DNA from: Georgenia satyanarayanai | GTDB lineage: Bacteria > Actinomycetota > Actinomycetes > Actinomycetales > Actinomycetaceae | DNA length: 64,000 nt | Assembly: GCF_023715365.1 (NCBI RefSeq) | Contig: NZ_JAMBNZ010000011.1 | Coordinates: forward strand, 48,503 to 112,502 | Direction: 5' to 3' | Shown here: in pieces, positions 1 through 9,343 of the stretch | Position numbering within the stretch: position 1 is the first letter of the stretch | How the letters are laid out: the number at the start of each line of letters is the position of its first letter | Notes under the pieces: generated by a model | What the model was told of the DNA's origin: nothing | Database searches by the model: none | Seen by the model: only the letters and a program-made list of their open reading frames with translations | Program-made: the position numbers and the translations under genes

Positions 1-167
1 GACATGCTGAGGACGAGCGCGGCCGCCCCGAGGGAGCTGCCGATGATCTTGGTGCGCAGCGAGACGTCGCTGATCCGCAGCCTGCGGGCAGGGGCGGGCG
101 CGGTGGGCGCGACGATCGGCGAGGGCGCCGGTGCGGTGCGCGTCCGCTCGGGGGCGAGGACGGCCAT
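1..167 (-). CDS. Methyl-accepting chemotaxis protein, N-terminal fragment cut by the window edge
   Basis: Only about 55 codons are visible. The start ATG at 167-165 has a good ribosome site (GGAG) upstream, and the gene follows the cheW stop by 27 bases, so it is probably the third gene of a cheA-cheW-receptor operon. The visible part has an Ala/Pro-rich cytoplasmic tail, then RLRISDVSLRTKIIG and the start of a hydrophobic segment. This matches the N-terminal cytoplasm-to-TM1 layout of the two complete receptors at 3023 and 4811. The receptor assignment rests on that layout and on position; the diagnostic signalling hairpin lies outside the window. Confidence 0.6.
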   Translation of the reverse strand, partial: MAVLAPERTRTAPAPSPIVAPTAPAPARRLRISDVSLRTKIIGSSLGAAALVLSM

Positions 168-194
168 GGGGTTCTCCGGGGGTGAGAGTCGGTG

Positions 195-611
195 TCAGGC
201 CGCGGTGACGGCGTCGACGTCGAGGGCGAGCAGGAGGCGGCCGTCGAGCTTGTAGGCGCCGCGGATGACCTCGCGGAGCTCGGGCGTGAGGGTCTGGGGC
301 GGGGCCTCGAACTGCGCGTCGTCCACCTCGGCAACGTCGCCGATCGCGTCGACGAGGAGCGAGACGGGCTCCCCGCCGAGCTTGACGACGACCATCATCG
401 GCTCGCTCGTCCCACCGGACGCGAGGCCCAGGCGGGTGCGCAGGTCGAGGGCGAGGACCACCTGGCCGCGGAGGTTGACGAGGCCGGCGACCTCCGCGGG
501 CGCGAGCGGCACGCTGGCCGTGGCGCGGTAGGGCAGGACCTCCTGCACCTGCCCGACGCCGATGCCGTAGAGGTTGTCCCCGAGGGCGAAGGTCACGTAC
601 TGGGTGCTCAT
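195..611 (-). CDS. cheW: Chemotaxis coupling protein CheW
   Basis: CheW is the cytoplasmic SH3-like adaptor that couples receptor signalling domains to the CheA kinase. The 138-residue product is a single CheW domain: STQYVTFALGDNLYGIGV at the start, then the conserved EVAGLVNLRGQVVLALDLR core near residues 40-58, and a C-terminal strand after GAYKLDGRLLLALDV. Length is typical for the family. Its ATG overlaps the cheA stop (ATGA), so translation is probably coupled to cheA. It should be transcribed from the FliA-type promoter ahead of cheA. Confidence 0.95.
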   Translation of the reverse strand: MSTQYVTFALGDNLYGIGVGQVQEVLPYRATASVPLAPAEVAGLVNLRGQVVLALDLRTRLGLASGGTSEPMMVVVKLGGEPVSLLVDAIGDVAEVDDAQFEAPPQTLTPELREVIRGAYKLDGRLLLALDVDAVTAA

Positions 612-2875
612 CAGATCCTCACCAGGTCCTCGTCGAGAGCGGAGGCGTCGAAGGGGGCGATTCCCACCGCGTGCAGCAGGTCGCTGACGTCGAGGAGCTC
701 GGTCACGCGGTCCTTGATGACGGTCGAGCCGGTGAGCCCGGTGTCCTCGAGCCCGCTGCGGCTGGCCGGGTCGTCGGTGACGATGTCGACGATCTCGCCG
801 ACGACGACGGCGACGGTCACGCCACCGGAGGTGAGCACGATGACGAGGAGCTCCTCGGGCTGCTCGTAGCTCATAGCGCCGAGCACCCGGTCCAGGCGGG
901 CGACGGGCAGGAGGTCGCCGCGGTACTGGACGACCTCGCGGCTCCCGACGCGCTCGAGGCGGTCGGCGGGCATCCGCTCGAGGCGGGTGACGTCGGCGAG
1001 CGGGATCGCCACGCGCCGGCCCTCACCGATGGCGACGACGAGCAGCTGCTGCTCGGTGCCGCTCACGCGGGCCTCGGGCGCACGGCTGGCGCGGACGAGC
1101 TGGCCGAGCTCCCCGATGAGGGCGCGGCGGGCAATGGCCTGGACGTCGAGGATGAGGGCGATGTCGCCGTCACCGAGCACCGTCGCGCCGGAGTAGAGGC
1201 CGATCTGCTTGATCCGCGAGGACAGCGCCTTGACGACGATCTCCTCGTTGTTGAGCACCCGGTCGACGAGGAGGCCGAAGCGCTGCTCGTCGGCCTGGAG
1301 GACGGCGATGGTGTGCGACGACTGCTCCTCCCGCTCCATGCCGAGGACCTCGGCGAGCGAGAGGAGGGGCAGGAGCGCGCCACGCAGCCGGTAGACCGGC
1401 GCGGTGCCGACGTACTCGAGCTGGCTCGAGTCGACGGCGACGAGCTCGAGGAGGTTCGTCTGGGCGATGGCGAAGGTGCGGGGTCCGCAGGTGACGGTGA
1501 GCGCCGGCATGATCGCCAGGGTGAGCGGGATGCGCAGGCGCCAGGTGGTGCCGGCTCCCGGCTGCGAGTCGACGTCGACGGAGCCGCCGATCGCCTCGAT
1601 CTTGGTGCGCACGACGTCCATACCCACACCGCGGCCGGACACGTTCGTCACGGCCTTGGCGGTGGAGAAGCCGGGCAGGAAGAGCAGCTCGTAGATCTCC
1701 TGCGGGCTCATCGCCCGCACCTGCTCCTCGGTGCGCACCCCCTTCCGGACGGCGCTGGCTGCGACGGCGTCGGGGTCGATCCCGTGGCCGTCGTCGGCGA
1801 TCTCGACGATGACCTGCCCACCCGCGTGGTAGGCGCGCAGCGTGACCTGGCCCTGCTCGGGCTTGCCGGCCGCCACACGGTCGGCGGGCGCCTCGATGCC
1901 GTGGTCGACGGCGTTGCGCACGAGGTGGGTGAGCGGGTCCTTGACGGCCTCGAGGAGTGAGCGGTCCAGCTCGGTCTCGCCCCCGAGCATGGACAGGGAG
2001 ACCTTGCGGCCGAGCGTCGAGGCGAGGTCGCGCACGACGCGGGGCATCTTGTTCCACACGTGCTCGATGGGCTGCATGCGCGTCTTCATGACGCCCTCCT
2101 GCAGCTCGGTGGCGATGAGGCTCAGGCGCTGGGCGGAGCGGGCGAGCTCGGTGTCCTCCCCGCGGTCGGAGAGGCGGTCGAACTGGTTGCGGACGAGGAC
2201 GAGCTCACCCACCTGGCGCATGAGACTGTCGAGCAGCTCGACGTCCACCCGGATGGAGCTTTCCGCCGCGTTGCGGTGGTGCTCGGGCTCGGGGTGGGGC
2301 TCCGCCTGCTCGGCGGCCGGCGCGGCGGGCGTGGGAGCCACGGCGGTGGGCACGGGTGCCTCGGCGGTGCGGCGCTTGCCGATGACCTTCCGGGCCGGCT
2401 CGGGAGCGGGTTCCGCCTCGCGGACGGGCTCGGGCTGCGGTGCGGCCGGCTCGGGCGCGACGACGGCGGTCTGCTCCGGCTGGGGCGGGCTCACGCCCTC
2501 CTGGACGGCGACGATCCGCGTGATCGTGGGCTCGACGTCGTGGTCGTCGCCGCGGCCGGCCTCGATGGACGCGAGGATCGCGCGCAGGGTGTCGACGAGG
2601 GCGAGAAGGACGTCGGTGGTCGCCTGGTCCATCCGGCGCGCGCCGTCGCGGAGCTCGGCAAGCAGGCTCTCACCCGTGTGGGAGACCCGCTCGAGGTTCG
2701 CGTAGCCCAGGAAGCCGCTCGTTCCCTTGATCGTGTGGACCGTGCGAAAGATGCTGCTCAGCAGCTCGCGCGAGGTCGGGGCGCCCTCGAGCGCGACGAG
2801 GTCCTGGTCGAGCTGGTCGAGGTTCTCGTAGCTCTCGACGAGAAACTCGTGGACGATCTCATCCATGCCATCCAC
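611..2875 (-). CDS. cheA: Chemotaxis histidine kinase CheA
   Basis: CheA autophosphorylates in receptor arrays and phosphorylates CheY. In order the product has an N-terminal HPt domain with the phospho-acceptor His in HTIKGT (about residue 47), a Pro/Ala/Glu-rich linker (about 135-210), the P3 dimerisation helices, a HATPase domain (NAVDHGIE and DDGHGID motifs), a P5 CheW-like domain, and a second CheW-like domain at the C-terminus. A recognisable P2 CheY-binding domain is not evident. I chose the GTG at 2875 because GGAGG lies 7 bases upstream. The ATG three codons downstream (MDEIVHEF, at 2866) and ATGs upstream have poorer spacing. The stop overlaps cheW. Confidence 0.93.
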   Translation of the reverse strand: MDGMDEIVHEFLVESYENLDQLDQDLVALEGAPTSRELLSSIFRTVHTIKGTSGFLGYANLERVSHTGESLLAELRDGARRMDQATTDVLLALVDTLRAILASIEAGRGDDHDVEPTITRIVAVQEGVSPPQPEQTAVVAPEPAAPQPEPVREAEPAPEPARKVIGKRRTAEAPVPTAVAPTPAAPAAEQAEPHPEPEHHRNAAESSIRVDVELLDSLMRQVGELVLVRNQFDRLSDRGEDTELARSAQRLSLIATELQEGVMKTRMQPIEHVWNKMPRVVRDLASTLGRKVSLSMLGGETELDRSLLEAVKDPLTHLVRNAVDHGIEAPADRVAAGKPEQGQVTLRAYHAGGQVIVEIADDGHGIDPDAVAASAVRKGVRTEEQVRAMSPQEIYELLFLPGFSTAKAVTNVSGRGVGMDVVRTKIEAIGGSVDVDSQPGAGTTWRLRIPLTLAIMPALTVTCGPRTFAIAQTNLLELVAVDSSQLEYVGTAPVYRLRGALLPLLSLAEVLGMEREEQSSHTIAVLQADEQRFGLLVDRVLNNEEIVVKALSSRIKQIGLYSGATVLGDGDIALILDVQAIARRALIGELGQLVRASRAPEARVSGTEQQLLVVAIGEGRRVAIPLADVTRLERMPADRLERVGSREVVQYRGDLLPVARLDRVLGAMSYEQPEELLVIVLTSGGVTVAVVVGEIVDIVTDDPASRSGLEDTGLTGSTVIKDRVTELLDVSDLLHAVGIAPFDASALDEDLVRI

Positions 2876-2929
2876 CGGCGGACCTCCATGCATCCGTGTC
2901 GGTCTGTGCACTTCCTGTGCACTCCCTCC

Positions 2930-2957
2930 TCATCGGTGCCCGCGCACGGTTTGTGAG
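2930..2957 (-). promoter_or_regulatory. FliA (sigma-28)-type promoter of cheA
   Basis: On the minus strand CTCA (2957-2954) is followed by exactly 16 bases and then ACCGATGA (2937-2930). Spacing and sequence match the candidate promoters before flgB, flagellin, flgN and the receptor at 3023. It lies about 55 bases upstream of the cheA GTG and should drive cheA-cheW-receptor. Confidence 0.7.
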
Positions 2958-2974
2958 ACGTCGGGGTGAACGCA

Positions 2975-3011
2975 CCACGGGCGGGCCTGCCGGTGGCAGG
3001 CCCGCCCGTGG
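2975..3011 (-). terminator. Strong hairpin terminator after the receptor gene at 3023
   Basis: A perfect 17-bp stem (2975-2991 with 2995-3011) closes a 3-base loop just downstream of the receptor stop codon and upstream of the cheA promoter. It separates the receptor gene and cheA into two transcription units. There is no U-tract, as is common in actinobacteria. Confidence 0.75.
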
Positions 3012-3022
3012 CGGAGGGTGGC

Positions 3023-4633
3023 TCAGACGTGGAACGCGGACACCTGGGCACGCAGGCCCTCGGAGATGCTCGCGAGCTCGGCGACGGCGCTGCTCATCTG
3101 CGTCATCGTCGCGCTGTTGTCCGCCGCGGCGGATGCGATGCCGGTGATGTTGCCGGCGATCTCGGTGGACCCGGTCGCCGCCTCGGTCACGCTGCGCGAC
3201 ATCTCGTTCGTCGTCGCGGTCTGCTCCTCGACGGCCGAGGCGATCGTCATCTGGTAGTCGTTAATCTGCCCGATGATCTCGGTGATCTCACCGATGGCGG
3301 TGACCGCGCCCTCGGTGTCGTGCTGGATCGCCTCGATCCGACGCGCGATGTCGTCGGTGGCCTTGGCGGTCTCCTGGGCGAGGTCCTTGACCTCGCTGGC
3401 GACGACGGCGAAGCCCTTGCCGGCCTCGCCGGCCCGAGCGGCCTCGATGGTCGCGTTGAGCGCGAGGAGGTTGGTCTGCTCGGCGATGGTCGTGATGACC
3501 TTGACGACGTTGCCGATCTCGACCGAGGAGGCCCCGAGCTTCTGCACGGTCTCGTTGGTGACCGCGGCCTGCGTCGTGGCGCGGGCTGCGACGGCGGCGG
3601 CCTCGCTGGAGCTCTGGGCGATCTCCCGGATCGAGGCGCCCATCTGCTCCGCGCCGGCGGCCACGGTGTGGACGTTCTGACTCACCTGCTCGGCAGCGGA
3701 CGCGACCACGCCGGACTGGGCAGAGGTCTCCTCGGACGCAGCGACCACCTGCGTCGTCGAGGCAGCGAGCTCCTCGGCCCCGGACGCGATCGTCACGGCG
3801 GCCTCGTTGACCGCCCCGACGGTGCCGCGCAGCTGGCGCATCGAGCGGCCGAGGTGCTCGGCCATCTGGCCGAGCTCGTCCCTCGTGCTCACCTCGGGCT
3901 CGGCGGTGAGGTCGCCGTTGCCGAGCGCCTCCACGGCAACTCGGACAGTCTCGACCGTTCGCATGATCTGCCGGATCACGAACACCGCCACAGCTATCGC
4001 CACGCCGAGGCCGACGACGAGGACAATGATGAGGAGCGTCTGTGTGGTCGCCGCCTGTGCTGCCGCCGCCGCGTTGTCCGCATCAGCGCGATCCACCTGG
4101 GCGTCCAGACCAGCACCGACGGCTACAGCCAGCCCCTCACCTTGCACCGCGAGACTTTCGTTGTAGAACTCCTCCATTGCGTCCATGTCGCCAGTTCTGA
4201 TGATCTCCACCCATCGCCCAGCGACATCGTCCTGATAGACGTCGACGGCCGCGATGAGCTCGTCGATGTCTGAATCGTCCTCCGCGTACTGGCGGTAGTT
4301 GTCCAAGATGTCGAACACCTGCGCTTCAAGCTCTCCAATACGCGTCAGGTAGGTGTCGCTGTCCGCGGCTTGACGCAACGGGAGGGCGTTCGCCTGCACG
4401 CGCATCTCCTGGATCAGCGCGCGGACGTTGGCGAGCTGCACCAGGGGCTGGACCCGCTCCTCGTACATCTCGTCCTGCCCGGCCGCCAGGTCGCGCACCT
4501 GGACGATTCCGAGCACCCCGATGACGAGCGCGACGAGTGCCGCCACCCCGACTGCGGCGGCGATCTTCACGCGGACGGACGCGTCCCGGAGGGAACGGCG
4601 GCTCTTGGCGGGTGCGAGGGATTCTGTGGACAT
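3023..4633 (-). CDS. Methyl-accepting chemotaxis protein
   Basis: This transmembrane chemoreceptor senses ligands outside the cell and controls CheA through its cytoplasmic hairpin. The 536-residue product has TM1 at about 22-45, an extracytoplasmic four-helix-type sensor of about 150 residues, TM2 at about 195-218, a HAMP domain, and the signalling domain with the conserved tip [19 protein letters not shown]. The start at 4633 (MSTESLAP) has GGAAG upstream; in-frame codons further upstream look non-coding. It has its own FliA-type promoter and a strong terminator, so it is monocistronic. The signalling tip is almost identical to that of the next receptor. The ligand cannot be predicted. Confidence 0.93.
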   Translation of the reverse strand: MSTESLAPAKSRRSLRDASVRVKIAAAVGVAALVALVIGVLGIVQVRDLAAGQDEMYEERVQPLVQLANVRALIQEMRVQANALPLRQAADSDTYLTRIGELEAQVFDILDNYRQYAEDDSDIDELIAAVDVYQDDVAGRWVEIIRTGDMDAMEEFYNESLAVQGEGLAVAVGAGLDAQVDRADADNAAAAAQAATTQTLLIIVLVVGLGVAIAVAVFVIRQIMRTVETVRVAVEALGNGDLTAEPEVSTRDELGQMAEHLGRSMRQLRGTVGAVNEAAVTIASGAEELAASTTQVVAASEETSAQSGVVASAAEQVSQNVHTVAAGAEQMGASIREIAQSSSEAAAVAARATTQAAVTNETVQKLGASSVEIGNVVKVITTIAEQTNLLALNATIEAARAGEAGKGFAVVASEVKDLAQETAKATDDIARRIEAIQHDTEGAVTAIGEITEIIGQINDYQMTIASAVEEQTATTNEMSRSVTEAATGSTEIAGNITGIASAAADNSATMTQMSSAVAELASISEGLRAQVSAFHV

Positions 4634-4756
4634 CGGTCTTCCTTGTGGGTCCGTGGCCGTCCTGCAGCGGGCACCGGCGCTTTTGTAGGCTCGTCCCACA
4701 GCGCCGGCAGTCCTCGGGGACGAGGGCCGGCCGTGCGCATCCTGCGCACACCCCAC

Positions 4757-4784
4757 CCGTCGGCAGCGACGCCGCCGTTGTGAG
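4757..4784 (-). promoter_or_regulatory. FliA-type promoter of the receptor gene
   Basis: On the minus strand CTCA (4784-4781), 16 bases, then GCCGACGG (4764-4757). The element lies about 125 bases before the chosen ATG. The -35 context (TTGTGAGACGTCGG on the plus strand) is shared with the cheA promoter region. Confidence 0.6.
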
Positions 4785-4806
4785 ACGTCGGTCCGGGGGA
4801 CGTCTC
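4782..4806 (-). terminator. Possible short terminator after the receptor at 4811
   Basis: An 8-bp inverted repeat, GAGACGTC (4782-4789) with GACGTCTC (4799-4806), lies immediately after the receptor stop. It overlaps the -35 box of the next receptor gene, so it could equally be an operator. Confidence 0.35.
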
Positions 4807-4810
4807 CTCC

Positions 4811-6469
4811 TCAGTGGGTGAACTGCGCGACCCTGGCCTGCAGATCGGCGGACATCCGGGCCATCTCGTCGGCCGCTCCGTTGAGCTGGCCGAGGACCTC
4901 GGTGGTCGAGGCCGCGGCGGCGGCCACCCCCGTGATGTTCGACGCGATCTCCCCCGAGCCGGTCGCGGCCTCTGTCACGCTGCGCGCCATCTCGTTGGTC
5001 GTCGCCGTCTGCTCCTCCACCGCCGAGGCGATGGTCAGCTGGTAGCCGTTGATCTGTCCCACGATGCGTGAGATGTCCCCGATTGCGTCCACCGCGCCGG
5101 CTGTGTCGACCTGGATCGCCGCCACCCGACGGGCGATGTCCTCGGTGGCCTTGGCCGTCTCCTGGGCGAGGTCCTTGACCTCCCCCGCCACCACCGCAAA
5201 GCCCTTGCCGGCCTCGCCGGCGCGCGCGGCCTCGATCGTGGCATTGAGAGCCAACAGGTTGGTCTGCTCGGCGATCGAGGTGATGACCTTGACGACGTCC
5301 CCGATCTCCTGGGAGCTCGCTCCCAGCTTGGCCACCGTCTCGTTCGTGGCCGCGGCCACCGCGGTCGCCTGGTGAGCGACCCGGGCCGCGTCGTTCGAGC
5401 TCTGGGCGATCTCCCGGATGGAGGCTCCCATCTGCTCGGCCCCCGCCGCGACCGTCTGCACGTTGCTCGACACCTGCTCGGCGGCGGCAGCCACCACACT
5501 CGCCTGCGTCGAGGTCTCTGCCGACGTCGAGCCGAGCTGGCTCCCGCCGGCCGACAGCTCCTCCGCGGCCGCGGCCACCGCCTGCGCCGTCCCGGAGACC
5601 TCACCGACGAGTGCCCGGAGGTTCGTCTGCGCCGTGTCCAGCGCCTGCGCCATCTGACCGACCTCGTCGGCGCTGTCGACGTGCGCGCGCACGGTCAGGT
5701 CCCCGGCGGCCATCGCCTGGAGCGCCGTGCTCATCCGGCTCACGGGGCGGGTCACCGAGCGCTCGGTGAGCCGGCTGATACCGAGGACGAGGGCCAGGCC
5801 GACGATGGCGACGACGAGGCTGACGCGCTGTGACGTCGCCATCGCGTCGGAGAGGTCGTCCCCAGCGGCGGCGGTGGCAGCCGCGGACCCGTCAGCCACG
5901 GCCGCGACGGCGTCGTCGGTCAGGGCGTTGGCCTCCTGGATCTCCTCCCAGCGCGATGCCGTGCCCTCCGAGTCGGTGATGGCGTCGTCGATGAACGCCG
6001 CCGTCGTCGCGAGGTACTCGCGGAAGGTGCTCTCCAGGTTCGCCACGCCCGCCGCTCGATCTCCCTCCAGCGGCAGCGCTGTCAGCTGGCCGAGGAGGTG
6101 CTCGACCGTGGCGGTGTCCTCCTCGAGGGCGACGACCTGCTCCTCGGGGTCGTCGCGGACCAGCACCATGTAGGCACTGACCTTGAGCTCGCTGGCGCGG
6201 GTGTCGAGCAGCAGCACGCTCTCCTGGATACGTTCCTCGAGGGCCACCCGGGCGCTGGCGCGCTCGACGCTGCCGTTGCCGACGACCGTCGCGGTGAGGA
6301 GCCCGCCGAGGGAGAGCAGGACAACCCCGACGAGCAGGACGAACTTGGTGCCGATTTGCGTGTCGGCAAAGCGGCGACGCCGGCGTGGCATCGGTGCCGC
6401 GGCCACCGGGAGCTTTCGAGGGGCGTGCCCGTGAGAGGTGTTTGAGCGTTCTGGAGCCAGCGCGACCAT
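4811..6469 (-). CDS. Methyl-accepting chemotaxis protein
   Basis: This is a chemoreceptor of 552 residues with an Arg-rich cytoplasmic N-terminus, TM1 at about 36-58, a helical sensor domain, TM2 at about 205-225, HAMP, and a methylated signalling domain with [19 protein letters not shown]. It is a paralogue of the receptor at 3023: the cytoplasmic halves are nearly the same, while the sensor domains differ, so each probably reports a different stimulus. The start at 6469 (MVALAPERS) has an AAGGA ribosome site; the frame extends upstream without coding character. A weaker FliA-type promoter lies about 55 bases upstream. Confidence 0.92.
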   Translation of the reverse strand: MVALAPERSNTSHGHAPRKLPVAAAPMPRRRRRFADTQIGTKFVLLVGVVLLSLGGLLTATVVGNGSVERASARVALEERIQESVLLLDTRASELKVSAYMVLVRDDPEEQVVALEEDTATVEHLLGQLTALPLEGDRAAGVANLESTFREYLATTAAFIDDAITDSEGTASRWEEIQEANALTDDAVAAVADGSAAATAAAGDDLSDAMATSQRVSLVVAIVGLALVLGISRLTERSVTRPVSRMSTALQAMAAGDLTVRAHVDSADEVGQMAQALDTAQTNLRALVGEVSGTAQAVAAAAEELSAGGSQLGSTSAETSTQASVVAAAAEQVSSNVQTVAAGAEQMGASIREIAQSSNDAARVAHQATAVAAATNETVAKLGASSQEIGDVVKVITSIAEQTNLLALNATIEAARAGEAGKGFAVVAGEVKDLAQETAKATEDIARRVAAIQVDTAGAVDAIGDISRIVGQINGYQLTIASAVEEQTATTNEMARSVTEAATGSGEIASNITGVAAAAASTTEVLGQLNGAADEMARMSADLQARVAQFTH

Positions 6470-6523
6470 GCGGGTGTCCTTTGCGTCCGGGCCGCCTGGC
6501 ATCATCGAGGACCTGTCGGGACG

Positions 6524-6551
6524 ACATCGGCGACCTCGCCGACCTGGTGTG
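6524..6551 (-). promoter_or_regulatory. Candidate FliA-type promoter of the receptor at 4811
   Basis: On the minus strand CACA (6551-6548), 16 bases, then GCCGATGT (6531-6524). The -10 box and spacing match the set; the -35 box has one mismatch to CTCA. Confidence 0.45.
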
Positions 6552-6713
6552 GGACGCACGTGTCCGACCAGGGAACGTCTTGACGATCTCGCCGGTGCCA
6601 CACAGCGCTTCGTACGCTTCATGCGCACGCCCGGAACCTTCGGCAGGACACGCCCGGTGTTGAGTGGATACCGGTGTCCTCTCTCGGCTCGGCGGCCGGG
6701 GGTCCGCCGGCGC

Positions 6714-6953
6714 TCAGTCCTCGGGCGTGGGCGGGCGCAGGGTACGGAGCGCCTCGAGGTCCTCGTCGTCGGCGCGAGCCGCTTCGCGGTTGGCCTCCTC
6801 GACGGCGCGGAGCACCTCGGCACGGTTGACCGTCACGTGCCGGGGAGCGGCGATACCCAGTCGGACGGTGTCGCCGCGCACATCGACGACGGTGAGGACG
6901 ATGTCCACACCGATGACGATCTGCTCCCCGACCTTGCGGCTCAGTACCAGCAC
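6714..6953 (-). CDS. csrA: Carbon storage regulator CsrA, translational repressor
   Basis: CsrA is a dimeric RNA-binding protein that binds GGA in hairpin loops and blocks ribosome binding. In firmicutes it represses flagellin and is antagonised by FliW. The 79-residue product begins with the hallmark [14 protein letters not shown] and carries the conserved [17 protein letters not shown] segment, which contributes to RNA binding. The GTG at 6953 is chosen because the family starts exactly there, although the upstream ribosome site is weak. It is the last gene of the long flagellar run, 10 bases after the FlhF-like gene. fliW and a candidate CsrA site in the flagellin leader are in the same locus. 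A weak 6-bp hairpin (6691-6710) follows the gene. Confidence 0.93.
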   Translation of the reverse strand: MLVLSRKVGEQIVIGVDIVLTVVDVRGDTVRLGIAAPRHVTVNRAEVLRAVEEANREAARADDEDLEALRTLRPPTPED

Positions 6954-6963
6954 GGGTCCGACC

Positions 6964-7311
6964 CTACCGTCCGCCCCGGCTCTTGACCGACCGGGCGCTC
7001 GCCGCGCGCGCCGCCCTGCTCGCCTCGGACTCCATCCGCTCGGCCGCCTCGGCGGCGCCGAGGAGGGCGTCGATGCCCGTCCGGGGCGCACGCGGCGGGG
7101 CCGGTTGGGCCGCCGGGCGGGCCGACAGCCGGGTGACGGGTGCCGGCGCGGGGCTCGGGTCGGGCACGGCCACGGTCACCTCGTACCACTCGCGCATGAG
7201 CAGCCCCTTGCGCAGCCGCTGGGCGCGCACCACCCGGCCACCGAGCTCCTCGGCACGCGCGAGGAGCCCGGTCAGGTCTGGACCGTCAAGCAGCAATCGC
7301 CTGTCCGACAC
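6964..7311 (-). CDS. Small flagellar-locus protein resembling the FlhF N-terminal region
   Basis: This is a 115-residue protein of unknown function. The first 50 residues (LLARAEELGGRVVRAQRLRK, then a Val-rich strand) resemble the basic N-terminal domain that precedes the GTPase in FlhF, but no G domain follows; the rest is Pro/Ala-rich and then Arg/Ser/Ala-rich. It overlaps the end of flhA by 26 bases and precedes csrA, which is where flhF lies in many flagellar operons. A role in placing or starting the flagellar base is inference only. The family match is from memory and needs a profile search. Confidence 0.6.
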   Translation of the reverse strand: MSDRRLLLDGPDLTGLLARAEELGGRVVRAQRLRKGLLMREWYEVTVAVPDPSPAPAPVTRLSARPAAQPAPPRAPRTGIDALLGAAEAAERMESEASRAARAASARSVKSRGGR

Positions 7312-9343
7312 CCACGGCTCCCACGGTCTCGATCGTCAGCGACGTACCCGTCACCTCCGTGTAGGACAGCACGGGAAGGCGCGGGACCGCCAGCCCCGCC
7401 ACCCGACGCAGCGCCGCACGGATGGCCGGCGAGCACACGAGCACCGCCTGGCGTCCGGTCGCCTCGAGCGTCTCCACCTGGGCACGCAGCGAGGCGAGGA
7501 GCCCCTCGACCCGGTCCGGTGCGAGCGAGATCTGGGTGCCACCCTCCCCCGGCCGCAGCGACTCGAGGAGCAGCTGCTCGGTGGCCGGCTCGAGGGTGAG
7601 GACGCGCAGCACGCCCCCCTCGCGCTGGCGGTCGACGATGACGTCCGCAACCGCTTGGCGGGCGGCCTCGACAAGGCCCTCGGGGTCGGTGGAGGCCTTC
7701 GCCCGCAGGGTCAGCGCCTCGAGGATCCGGCCGAGGTCGAGGATCGGGACCTGCTCGACGAGCAGTCCCTGGAGGACCCGCTGCACCTCGCCGAGGCTGA
7801 GGACCGCGGGGACGAGCTCCTCGACGACCGACGGGTTGGTCTGCTTGAGACCCTCGACGAGCACCCGCACGTCCTCACGGCCGAGCAGCCGGTCGGCGTG
7901 GGTGGAGGCCACCGAGGACAGGTGGGTGATGAGGACCGACACGCGGTCGACGACGGTCGCCCCGGCCATCTCGGCGCTGTGGCGCAGCTCGGTGGGGATC
8001 CACTTGCCGGGCAGGCCGAAGACCGGCTCGACGACGGTGCTGCCGGGCAGCCCCTCGAGGCCCTCACCGAGCGCCAGGACTCGGCCGCGTGGCGCCGTGC
8101 CGCGTGCGACCTCGACGCCGGAGAGCCGGATCGCGTAGGTGCCGGCGGGCAGGTCGACCGAGTCGCGGGTGCGGACCGGGGGCAGGACGTAGCCCATCTC
8201 CAGGGCGGTCTTGCGGCGCAGCGCCCGGACCCGCCCGAGCAGGTCCTGGTCGGCCGAGCCACCGACCATGTCGACGAGGTCGGGGGCGAGCAGCACCTCG
8301 AGCGCGTGGACGCGCATCTGCTCGATGAGCGCCTCCGGGGTCTCGGCAACGGGCTGCAGCGCCGCAGCGGTCTCGGTGGCGGCGTCGGCGTCGGCGACCT
8401 CCGTCTCCTTGGCCTTGATCCGCTGGGCGAGGACGAGGAGAGCACCACCGACGAGGATGAAGGGGAGCTTGGGGATGCCGGGCACCAGCGCGAGGATGAC
8501 GGCAGCGCCTCCCGCGATCGTCAGCGCCGTGCGCGACTGCGTGAGCTGGGAGGTGGCCATCGTGCCCATGTCGGAGTCCGACGTCGCGCGGGTGACGACG
8601 AGGCCGGTGGCCACGGACATGAGGAGGGCCGGGATCTGGGTCACGAGGCCGTCACCCACGGTGAGGAGGGAGTAGGTCTCGATGGCCTCACCCGGGCTCA
8701 TGCCGAGCTGGACCATGCCGATGACGAAGCCACCGACGAGGTTGATGACCGTCGTGATGATGCCGGCGATCGCGTCACCCTTGACGAACTTCGCGGAGCC
8801 GTCCATCGCGCCGTAGAAGTCGGCCTCGGCGGCCACCTCCGCGCGGCGGCGGCGGGCCTCGTCGTCGTCGATGGCGCCGGCGTTGAGGTCGGCGTCGATG
8901 GCCATCTGCTTGCCGGGCATGGCGTCGAGGGTGAAACGTGCCCCGACCTCCGCCGCGCGCCCGGCGCCGTTGGTGATGACGACGAACTGGATGACGACGA
9001 GGATGAGGAAGATGACGAGGCCGATGACGATCGAGCCGCCGACGATGATGTGGCCGAAGGCGTTGATGACCTCACCGGCGTAGCCGTCGCGCAGCACGAG
9101 GCGGGTGGAGGCAACGTTGAGCCCCAGCCGGAACAGCGTCATGACGAGCACGAGCGCCGGGAAGATCGAGAAGTCGAGGGACTTCTTGATGTACATCGTC
9201 GTGAGCAGCACGAGCATCGCGCCCATGATGTTGACCGCGATGAGGACGTCCAGCAGCGGCGCCGGCAGCGGGATGACGAGCAGCATGATGATCCCGACGA
9301 CTGCGGCCGGGGCGGCGAACTGGGTGACCTTGCCGTTCTTCAT
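7286..9343 (-). CDS. flhA: Flagellar type III export gate protein FlhA
   Basis: FlhA forms the nonameric ring of the flagellar export gate, with eight membrane helices and a large cytoplasmic domain that docks chaperone-substrate complexes such as FlgN, FliS and FliT. The 685-residue product has the N-terminal membrane half and the conserved cytoplasmic FHIPEP-type loop (MPGKQMAIDADLNAG). The C-terminal half ends near residue 685, as in the family. The start at 9343 (MKNGKVTQF) has AGGAAGGA upstream and overlaps the flhB stop by ATGA. In-frame upstream codons belong to flhB's region and are not used. Confidence 0.96.
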   Translation of the reverse strand: MKNGKVTQFAAPAAVVGIIMLLVIPLPAPLLDVLIAVNIMGAMLVLLTTMYIKKSLDFSIFPALVLVMTLFRLGLNVASTRLVLRDGYAGEVINAFGHIIVGGSIVIGLVIFLILVVIQFVVITNGAGRAAEVGARFTLDAMPGKQMAIDADLNAGAIDDDEARRRRAEVAAEADFYGAMDGSAKFVKGDAIAGIITTVINLVGGFVIGMVQLGMSPGEAIETYSLLTVGDGLVTQIPALLMSVATGLVVTRATSDSDMGTMATSQLTQSRTALTIAGGAAVILALVPGIPKLPFILVGGALLVLAQRIKAKETEVADADAATETAAALQPVAETPEALIEQMRVHALEVLLAPDLVDMVGGSADQDLLGRVRALRRKTALEMGYVLPPVRTRDSVDLPAGTYAIRLSGVEVARGTAPRGRVLALGEGLEGLPGSTVVEPVFGLPGKWIPTELRHSAEMAGATVVDRVSVLITHLSSVASTHADRLLGREDVRVLVEGLKQTNPSVVEELVPAVLSLGEVQRVLQGLLVEQVPILDLGRILEALTLRAKASTDPEGLVEAARQAVADVIVDRQREGGVLRVLTLEPATEQLLLESLRPGEGGTQISLAPDRVEGLLASLRAQVETLEATGRQAVLVCSPAIRAALRRVAGLAVPRLPVLSYTEVTGTSLTIETVGAVGVGQAIAA

